Source: Bimastos eiseni
Lineage: Eukaryota > Annelida > Clitellata > Crassiclitellata > Lumbricidae
Direction: 5' to 3'
Assembly: GCA_959347315.1 (NCBI GenBank)
Contig: OY365822.1
Coordinates: 8,336,809-8,400,808, forward strand
Length of the DNA stretch: 64,000 bases
The first letter of the stretch is position 1. The number at the start of each line of letters is the position of its first letter. The notes beneath the pieces were generated by a model that ran no database searches, was not told where the DNA came from, and saw nothing but the letters and a program-made list of their open reading frames with translations. The translations under genes and the position numbers were made by a program. Shown piece by piece: positions 56,593 to 64,000 of the stretch.

Positions 56593-57282
56593 AAGAAACA
56601 TAAAATGTATAGTTCAAGGCTTGAGAGACCTTATATGACTATAGCACAAGCGATAGCTTGCTTTTAAGTAGATAGCAACTGAAATTAATCAACATCCAAA
56701 TATTCTTTACTGCTTTCATAAATAATGAAATTTCAAATAGGCAACTACACACTACAGTCCTAAAAGGTAGACTCATCTAGACACTGTAAATCTCAAGTAA
56801 TGTATCTCTTCCACATTAAAAATTTACAGATCCACAGAACTCATCAAAAACTCCAAGCCTTTTACAAAAGACAAATCCATTGTTAAAAATCCTGTTACTT
56901 TACACTAGTGTTTTGTTCACTGTACACTTAAGTAATAAATGTCAGTGCTCACAACAATTTATGTAGCAATATACGATTATACGTTAGTGGGTGGATCTGT
57001 TAGTGGGAAGTTTTGGGCCTCCCTTTGTAACCCAACAGAGCAACTAAATATATCTGTACACTTTGATGATTTTGGATTTGGTTTCAATAAAACATTTTCG
57101 TTTGTTCGTTGGACCATTTAAGAAGCACAATTTTCAACAACTGGCCACAAATATTAGTCCTTGAATATTCAATTCATGAAAACCTAATTCCTCTACAGCT
57201 CACCCAAGAAGTGCAATTCGTGCAGAACTGTTCCTGAAGCACTGTAGTCATACTGATAACAGCATCTCCTCAGGCCACAAAC

Positions 57283-57400
57283 CTCCCATTTTCCCTTATT
57301 GTCGCTTGTTGGCATGAAAATCTCTTGAATGAAACTCAGGTCATTGCAGGCAACAGCAAACGACAGAGAATCATCACCAAGCTGTAATAGCAGCTGTGCC
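57283..57400 (-). CDS. Candidate orphan exon, unassigned
   Basis: 118 nt between a good acceptor (CCTCCAG) and a donor (GTTTGTGG) on the minus strand. It is open with coding-like codon use and encodes QLLLQLGDDSLSFAVACND, then FIQEIFMPTS and a KGKWE end. It lies upstream of the RasGRF exons, where PH-DH-PH exons would be expected, but I see no convincing match to those domains. It could belong to RasGRF, to another gene, or be chance. Confidence 0.3.
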
Positions 57401-58029
57401 CTGGAGGAAAAATTACAAACAAACTCAGGCAAAGAAATCATATCGCTCATTTGATAAAAGTATGCCTTCAACATTTTAACGACGATTTTAATTGGTTTCC
57501 TACCCAGCCACTTTCAGTAAAAGTACATTACAAATGTAAAGTGAGTCTCACAAGAAACTGGAATGCTTAGACAGAAAACCAGCAGTTGTGGCTAAAATAC
57601 GTAATTGTCATTCAACGCAAGTATTTTAAAAAAAAACAATGGAAAATATTGTTTTTAATAGATGAATTCAATTTGCTACAGTTGAGCTACCATGCCACGA
57701 CCAGATGCGACAACCATTTTGATAGCACTGATCAAAATGTAAGTCATGCAAGCTGTAGTTAAATCTCAAAATTGCAGCAAAAGTGAGTAATGTAAGTCTC
57801 ATAACTACTAAATAATTGGGAACCACACTTAATAAAAACAATAAAAATAAGCAAACAGAATGTTATTGCTACAGACTATCACCATGCTCCAGAGACTGAA
57901 TGGGGCCTTAAATATGATTAATTATGACAGATAGTATTGATAACTTTAATGTGTCTCATAATATAAGCACAATTACACTGACGGTATTGACGATGACAGC
58001 GATAATGATGACAGGCTATATCTAGACAT

Positions 58030-58400
58030 CGACCAGTCAACTGCCCAACCAGATCTTGGCAATTACCAATGGCCTCCCCGGCAACGGAGCAAGACAGCTG
58101 AATTTCCACGATATCTACCGTACGCTCGTGCTACGGAATTTCACCGGATCCTCTCAGTTCCAGCCGATTCCAATTGCGAGCATAATGACCGACTCACGGC
58201 AAAGCTCAACTGGAAAGGCTGCCTGCGGCCCCGAGTGCGGACATTTTGAATGATGCATGCTGGTCAGACACAACCATGGTTCCATGCCTGGCGCAAATGA
58301 CAGCGCAAGCTGTTTGCATTATCGAGTGCGACGCGCGTTTTGCTTTTCACGGCGCTGCATCTTAGCATGCTTTGGCGGATCAATGAGAAGCGGTTGAAAT
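58030..58400. other. Second CpG-rich island-like patch, function unknown
   Basis: About 370 bp richer in GC and CG than its surroundings. An open frame on the plus strand (58056-58253) has no recognised domain. It could be a promoter, a decayed element, or an unrecognised exon. Confidence 0.25.
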
Positions 58401-59179
58401 AAATCGTCGGCAAGATGAAGAACAAAGTCCAAGAATATGCATTAAAGAATATGCTTCATCTACTTAAAGAGAGGCTGGTTCCACTGCCGATTTATTGGGT
58501 AAATAAGTAAGCAAAGCTTCTTGTATGCACAACCACCATGGTCACCATTATTGTCAAGTCATATTTAGCACTAGTGAAAGGATTAACAATGCCATGAACA
58601 TAAAATCATCATCATTATCACCACTGCTAGCCATGACAATATCAAAGCCATCGCTGCAAACGGCATCAAATATTATAAACATGCCTGAACAGCATTAATT
58701 ATCTATGAACCACTCCATAATAATTATGAATGAACAGCACTACAACATCTATTGTCAGCACTAATAACCTCAATTCCTTGTCAGTTTATACAATAAATAA
58801 TCATGATAACCATAATCATCATCTTTCTAAACAATACAATCTTCATCATCACCAACTACCAGCATATCATGGTTACAATGATCATAATATAATTAATGCC
58901 ACAATTATCACCTTCCCCAGCAGTCAAATTATCACTATCAGAATAATCAATGACCTAACTACATTGCACATCGTGATTGTCATTATCACTAACTATATCA
59001 ACATCATCACCGTTATCATCAACAATATAGCAATCATAACAATCTCCAGCAGGAGAATCACCATCTCCATTATCAATAACAATCTAAACAGCATAACAAT
59101 GAAGTCATCATCACCTACAATCCTACATTTATATCAACAGAGCTACAAGAATGATGGCAGCATTCAATCACATTGAACA

Positions 59180-59335
59180 AAAGTAATGATTAATCCTGCT
59201 AAGTCATTTGATCTTATGATTAGCTTCAGTCTCATGATCTCATGATTAGCCTGAGTCACATGATCAGCTTGAGTAACATGATCTCACGATTAGCCTCAGT
59301 CCCATGATCTCATGACTAGCCTCAGTCCCAAGACA
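59180..59335. repeat. TGATCTCATGATTAGCCTCA minisatellite
   Basis: Five or six imperfect units of about 26 bp (ATGATCTCATGATTAGCCT, CAGTC). Confidence 0.75.
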
Positions 59336-59369
59336 TAAAGACAAAGAATGGTCTCATTGGTCTGCAGGC

Positions 59370-59752
59370 TCCAAGGTTCTGTGTCCGTTAGTCCGAAGGT
59401 TCAATAGTCAACAACATAGCAATCATAACGATTGCATGGTGTCCGGTCGATAGGTGATAAGATTGCGGTTTTAATGGTAGCTGGATTAATGAAAATAATT
59501 ACGTTTGGCTAGAAGCTGGATTGCACCATTCTTTTCATTCATCCAGCTTCCATTTAGGCATGATTCTTTTCACATCAATCCAGCTCCCAGTTTTACACAT
59601 TCTTTTCATCAATTAATCTAGCTTATACAGTTAAATTAATGTCAGAGTATAGAATCTCTGGACTATTGAACCTTTGAACTATCAAACCTTTGGACAATCG
59701 AACAATCGGACCATCAGACCTTCGGATTATCGAGTGGACACCGGCTACAAAG
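59370..59752. repeat. Decayed element with inverted ends
   Basis: Left end GTGTCCGTTAGTCCGAAGGT and right end reverse complement GTGTCCACTCGATAATCCGA then AGGT match in blocks. Repeated CCAGCTTC/GAAGCTGGATT segments lie between. Possibly a MITE. Confidence 0.45.
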
Positions 59753-60499
59753 CCATGTTCCATATAACAATATGATTAATGTTCAATTGTTCATCAGATC
59801 AATATTATCCTTAAAATCTTTGCTTTGTTTCAGGCAATTCATGTTACATGTAAATTTACATTTAATGCATGAGCACTTAATATTCATTTGAATGCATCAA
59901 TTCAATTTACAGTTACATTATATTCAATTCAATATTCGTTTAATGCAATGCCTTCCTTAAAAAAGTTCAGAAGTGCACATTGAAGCCGGACAACCCTTAC
60001 AACCCATAAGCATACTGGAAGAGGTAGGTTTCAGCCTAGAGCAAAAGAGTCTTGCCGAGAAAGTTTCAAACATGAGGAGGTAGAGCTTCAGATGAAGGGA
60101 CCGGGTAAGTGAATGGTACAAAATGAATTACATACTTCCCAGCAGCTGCTGATCAAAGAGAGGAATGGCCCTCAACAGAGCTGCAACGTGTGACCATGGG
60201 AAGCAAGTGAGAGGGCAGATGATCTACGTGTGACCCGCACATGAGGAGTGCCAGCTTGCAGTAGATAAGCGAACAGACGGGAAGCCATTATATGAAGCAC
60301 TTCCTGTGCAATGTCAAAAGTTCACTAACAAGGCCGAAGCCTGACATCTAGAACTGTATTTTGGCCAATGTTCAATTGTTCATACAAAGTAGATGTCCTC
60401 AATACATGCTCACTTGCACACAAAGACAGGATTGACCCTCCTTGAATACACATTTGATTTGCTAGATATGTTTATTCTGAGAGTGCACATTGTTTTGAA

Positions 60500-60562
60500 C
60501 GTTCATATTATGATGTGCCCGTAGTGCGTTTTCAAGCGGTTCAATAAAGTACATACTTACAT
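60500..60562 (+). repeat. TTCAATAAAG/ACTT-tail repeat
   Basis: CGTTTTCAAGCGGTTCAATA, then AAGTACATACTTAC. Member of the same family. Confidence 0.55.
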
Positions 60563-61605
60563 CTTTTTTAGCCAACATCATGTCAGTCTTAATGTTTGAT
60601 CCCTCTGGCATAAATTCATGTGGGTGCCCATGCCTGACTGCAGTGTAACATAATTATGACAGCTTTATCATTTATATAGTATCGTTGCCTATGCAGGTAA
60701 CGAGCTACTTCTCTGGTGCTTTGCAATGTCAACTATAGAAAAATGACGATTCTTGTGAAATAGCACTTAACAAGAGTTCAGTCACATTACCACTTTGTTG
60801 TACTGGTAAGAACATCCAAGTCATAAGACTTGTACAGCCAAGCTTCAACATTCTCGTATGAAAAGGTCACAGCGATGCATAAGATTCTCTGACAGCAATC
60901 AATCATTGTAGAACAGCATAAATTGATATCAAAGTTGTTTATATTTCAAAGTTTATCGATGCACCAAAACCATGTTATAAAGATATTTTAGGAAGAAATT
61001 TAAAGAATCACCTTATTGTCATTGTAATTTGTAAATACGATGATTTGATATATAGCGTTCATCGGTAGCAAGTAACTTCTAGGAAGCTTTATAAAACAGT
61101 CTACATTCAGCACAAATGTGATTTAATTACAATTAAATTATCTTTCAATGAGGCAATTATCAACAACTAACATAAAACATAACATAACGAGATAACGGTG
61201 ATTTATAGTCGTTCAGGAGAATTGCTTTTGTGTGAGAACCACTTTTCCATCTTCATCCTGTGTCATTGTATCCGAATTTATTCAGTTTCATCTTGAATGT
61301 TGCAACAGAGTTCACAGAAACTACATTTGGAATCAAATCCCTGCCTACACAATGCCAGCATTTGTTGTACTGCATGAGGGAAGTTATAACTTTGAAACAC
61401 AGCTTTGGTGTGAGAAATATCCATGTGCCTTTTCATCAACCCTCAATAGCACTGCACTAGTTAGCCAAAGTCATGTTAAAGTCAGGTTTCTTCAGATGCT
61501 ACATTGATGTCCTTGTAGGCCAAAACTCCAGAAATTTTATACAGTACAACACATTACAACTGTATTTGATGGATGGCCCTCCTTTCACAGTTCAGAAGTA
61601 AGAAG

Positions 61606-61655
61606 TAAGTAAGTATGTACTTAATCAAACCGCCTGCAAACGCACTGCAAGAAAA
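61606..61655 (-). repeat. TTCAATAAAG/ACTT-tail repeat, inverted
   Basis: On the minus strand GCAGTGCGTTTGCAGGCGGT, then TTGATTAAGTACATACTTAC. Same family, opposite orientation. Confidence 0.5.
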
Positions 61656-62489
61656 AGTGAGCACAACACGACAGTATGACGGAACATCTTTGGCACAAAT
61701 CTGTACTCTTTGCATTACAGGCCAGATGCTCCAACCAACCGGACACCATTGACAAATGTTAATGGCAATTGTAGACTACAAACACTTTGAAGAAATGTCT
61801 CTTAAACAGCTCATCAATTGAAAGAGAACCAGATCAAACTTATACACTGTAGCGATGACACGAGATTTGAAGAACGGCTCTAACATATATAAAAGATGAG
61901 TTGGTTTCAAGGAAAATTGTAAGGTCCTTGTTTGCAAAACTAATATTGAAGATGCATAATGAATACTTGCCTACAGAAGAATCCGAACCTGAGATGGAAT
62001 TGGATGATTGTGCAATTTAAGTCATGGAGAGAAGTTGGCAAAGAGACAAGCCACCTCATTGTATACAAAAATGCATTTAAACTAGCAAAACAATTTTAAA
62101 ATAAGCAAGCAAAACGAAAAGATTTTCACAATCTCTTTTCAAACTATCAGCTCAGACATCTTTAATAATATTAGAACACATATAATGAAATTCTTGTTTT
62201 TAAAATCTTTAAATTTCGTATAAAATCCTTCTGTCCCCAATTTTCACTCAAGTTAAGGGTGCTTGATACATTTTAAAATATCGCAAATCTCGGTGCAAAT
62301 TAATTCTCTGCCAGCTAAACAGCCCTTCGTTCGTGGATACGTAGTCAGTTGTAGCGTAGACTTATTAATTACACAAATTTCCACCATACATTGAAATAGC
62401 GATGATCTTTCGTGATCCTACATTACGCTACATTACCCTGGGCATAAATAAGACTGCATTTTACATAGACCTACCTCAAAAAGAAAATA

Positions 62490-63470
62490 ACTTCAGCATC
62501 GAATGTACGCCGGGCCGGAAATCAGCGGCCGTTTCACGCTGATATCGGGCACATTGTTTAAGAAACTGCGAATGACGGCGTATAAGGTTAAACTTGAGTC
62601 AATCGGCGAATCTAACAACGGTTTTTGCATAGCCGTTTGGCTTCGTATAGCGGGAAAGCCTGGGAGGTCCGTCCCCGTGTTTTACGATTCAGGTCGGCGC
62701 GTACGTTCATCTTGCCTCAGCGCCAGTCTGCCTAGAATACTGGCCGGGAAGGTCGAATGGAGGAGGGATTGAGGGAGGGCTTGTATGGGAGAGACCAATA
62801 TCCAGGGCAACGGTTTTCTCCTACCCGAAGAGCGGCGACGCAGGCCTGGTACAACTTCTGGGCCATTGTTGTCGTGCGGACAAAGCAGGCAGCGCGCTAG
62901 CCTCGCACCGTCATCTATGAGGTGGCGTTTCGCCGGCTCTACGTCTCACTGCCTCTGTCTCCGTGAGCCTTGAAAGGCGTCTGTTCGTCTCCATTCGCGT
63001 ACGTGCGCCTCACCTTGTGAATATGTAAACGCGCCGTCTCCTTGGCTCTCTCCTTCCCATTTCGCGGCACTCGTAATGCTCAGCCAGCCAATCCAGGGTC
63101 GAGGTAAGACAGCGGCGCGACGACGGACTACCGCAAGGCTATAGCAGCGGCGTACGCAGCCAAGGCCGTCTGGCGCCCAGTTAGCCATTGTACGGGTCCG
63201 CAAGCCCAGATTTCCGTGCAAGCGTTCGTTAAATACACGCGCGTCGGAGACAGACGCGGACAAACGGATGGACGAACGAAACGAGTGTGGGCGGATGACG
63301 TCCTTGTGCGGAGTCGCTCATGAATATTAAAATTAGGGGCGGAATAAATTTGAATTGCCGATTTCAAACAAAAGGCTAAATTTAGCCGTCTTGTTGAGAA
63401 TAGACGAAATGTGCCGGGAGCGTTAGCGTTGACGGTACTGGATTCAAGCCTCCCCCGATTATGCTTACGT
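62490..63470. promoter_or_regulatory. CpG-rich block, possible promoter/5' exon region
   Basis: About 1 kb dense in CG dinucleotides inside AT-rich DNA. On the minus strand there is a TATA-like GTATTTAACG near 63230-63240 and several ATGs, including one in good context (ACAATGG, about 62868) that opens a short frame ending at a GTAGGA. It sits upstream of the minus-strand RasGRF gene and could hold its start. I could not match any frame to the RasGRF N-terminus. Confidence 0.35.
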
Positions 63471-63539
63471 AGGGCCTATACCATGTAATAATACGGGATA
63501 CCAGACTGGGAAACAATAAATGGCAAAATCATGTGTCAT

Positions 63540-63735
63540 GTGTTGTGTATGGGGGGGGGGGAAGTCGACAAAATTGTGGTTTGGGGAACAAGTCGAACAA
63601 AAATTTCAATTCCCAAAACATTATTGATGGGGCAAAATGGGTTTTAAAAGTGGGAAACAGTAGAAATTTGTTAGTAATTATGAAATATTTGTGAAATATT
63701 GGGGGAATATAAGGATCTCCATCCTCCACCTAAAA
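63540..63735 (-). mobile_element. Dispersed repeat family E, copy 2
   Basis: Minus-strand copy with TAGGTGGAGGATGGAGATCC, CCCAATATTTCACAAATATT and GGGAATTGAAATTTTTGTTC. A G12 run at about 63550-63561 lies at one end. Confidence 0.65.
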
Positions 63736-64000
63736 TATCGGAGGAGACCGTCTTCATCTGTCCTTCTATGTCCCCTAGACATGTCCTATAAAGTAGACAT
63801 TCTTTGACCTGGCAACTGACGAGCTACAGTTCGCAGTCTCTCATAATGGCTCAAATTAATGCTTTTAATGCTTCAGTTGTGAACAATGTACAATTAAGAC
63901 CAGCAACAGCAGTGCAAAGCAATTGCACGAAGCAAGGTTGTCTGAAACTGACAGAAACAGGGTGGGCCATTAAAAAGTAACCCCCTCCGGTTTTTTGCTT

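Larger units (their letters stand above)
53944..62489. other. Region upstream of the RasGRF exons, 8.5 kb
   Basis: Holds the candidate exon at 57.3 kb, the tandem dimer at 56.1-56.6 kb, the CpG patch at 58.0-58.4 kb, ATC-rich DNA, and the TTCAATAAAG repeats. The frame at 54723-55124 (minus) has no recognised domain. I did not find PH, IQ or DH exons. At 59.9-60.5 and 60.6-61.6 kb I see nothing convincing. Confidence 0.55.

Overview
The window is nuclear DNA of a metazoan animal. It has short coding exons with GT-AG introns, three conserved animal genes, and AT-rich introns and spacers full of microsatellites, SINEs, LINE tails and MITEs. The gene set (PTK7-type receptor, TFIIH p44, RasGRF) and the repeat load suggest a marine invertebrate. 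I cannot name the phylum from sequence alone. There are no operons, CRISPR arrays, rRNA genes or free-standing tRNA genes.

Left part (1-9800, plus strand): the 3' three quarters of a PTK7/CCK4/off-track type gene. It encodes Ig domains, one membrane helix, a juxtamembrane segment and a tyrosine pseudokinase. Ten exons were defined by hand and every exon-exon phase agrees. The gene starts upstream of the window.

Middle part (13066-26329, minus strand): a complete GTF2H2 gene (TFIIH subunit p44/SSL1). It has 14 coding exons, including micro-exons of 31 and 40 nt, and gives 391 residues, close to the 395 of human p44. PTK7 and GTF2H2 are convergent, with about 3.3 kb between their stop codons.

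Right part (38045-53062, minus strand): a partial RASGRF-type gene (Ras/Rac exchange factor). It shows the linker before the REM domain, the REM (RasGEF-N) domain, a long Ser/Pro-rich PEST-like region and most of the CDC25/RasGEF catalytic domain. The last catalytic exon(s) and the N-terminal PH-IQ-DH-PH exons were not found. One intron appears to use a GC donor. CpG-rich DNA at 62.5-63.5 kb could be an upstream promoter.

Mobile DNA: a tRNA-derived SINE (six copies); a second tRNA-headed SINE whose 3' end matches an L2/CR1-like LINE tail that also recurs by itself; several LINE reverse-transcriptase remnants; a 757-bp hAT-like element with an 8-bp target duplication; and several MITE families. 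Three MITEs with unrelated arms share a centre resembling CCCTAACCCTGACC. Many tandem arrays (8-34 bp units) lie in introns. Nothing in the window looks like a new enzymatic system; the novelty lies in the repeat biology and in a few gene-structure details.
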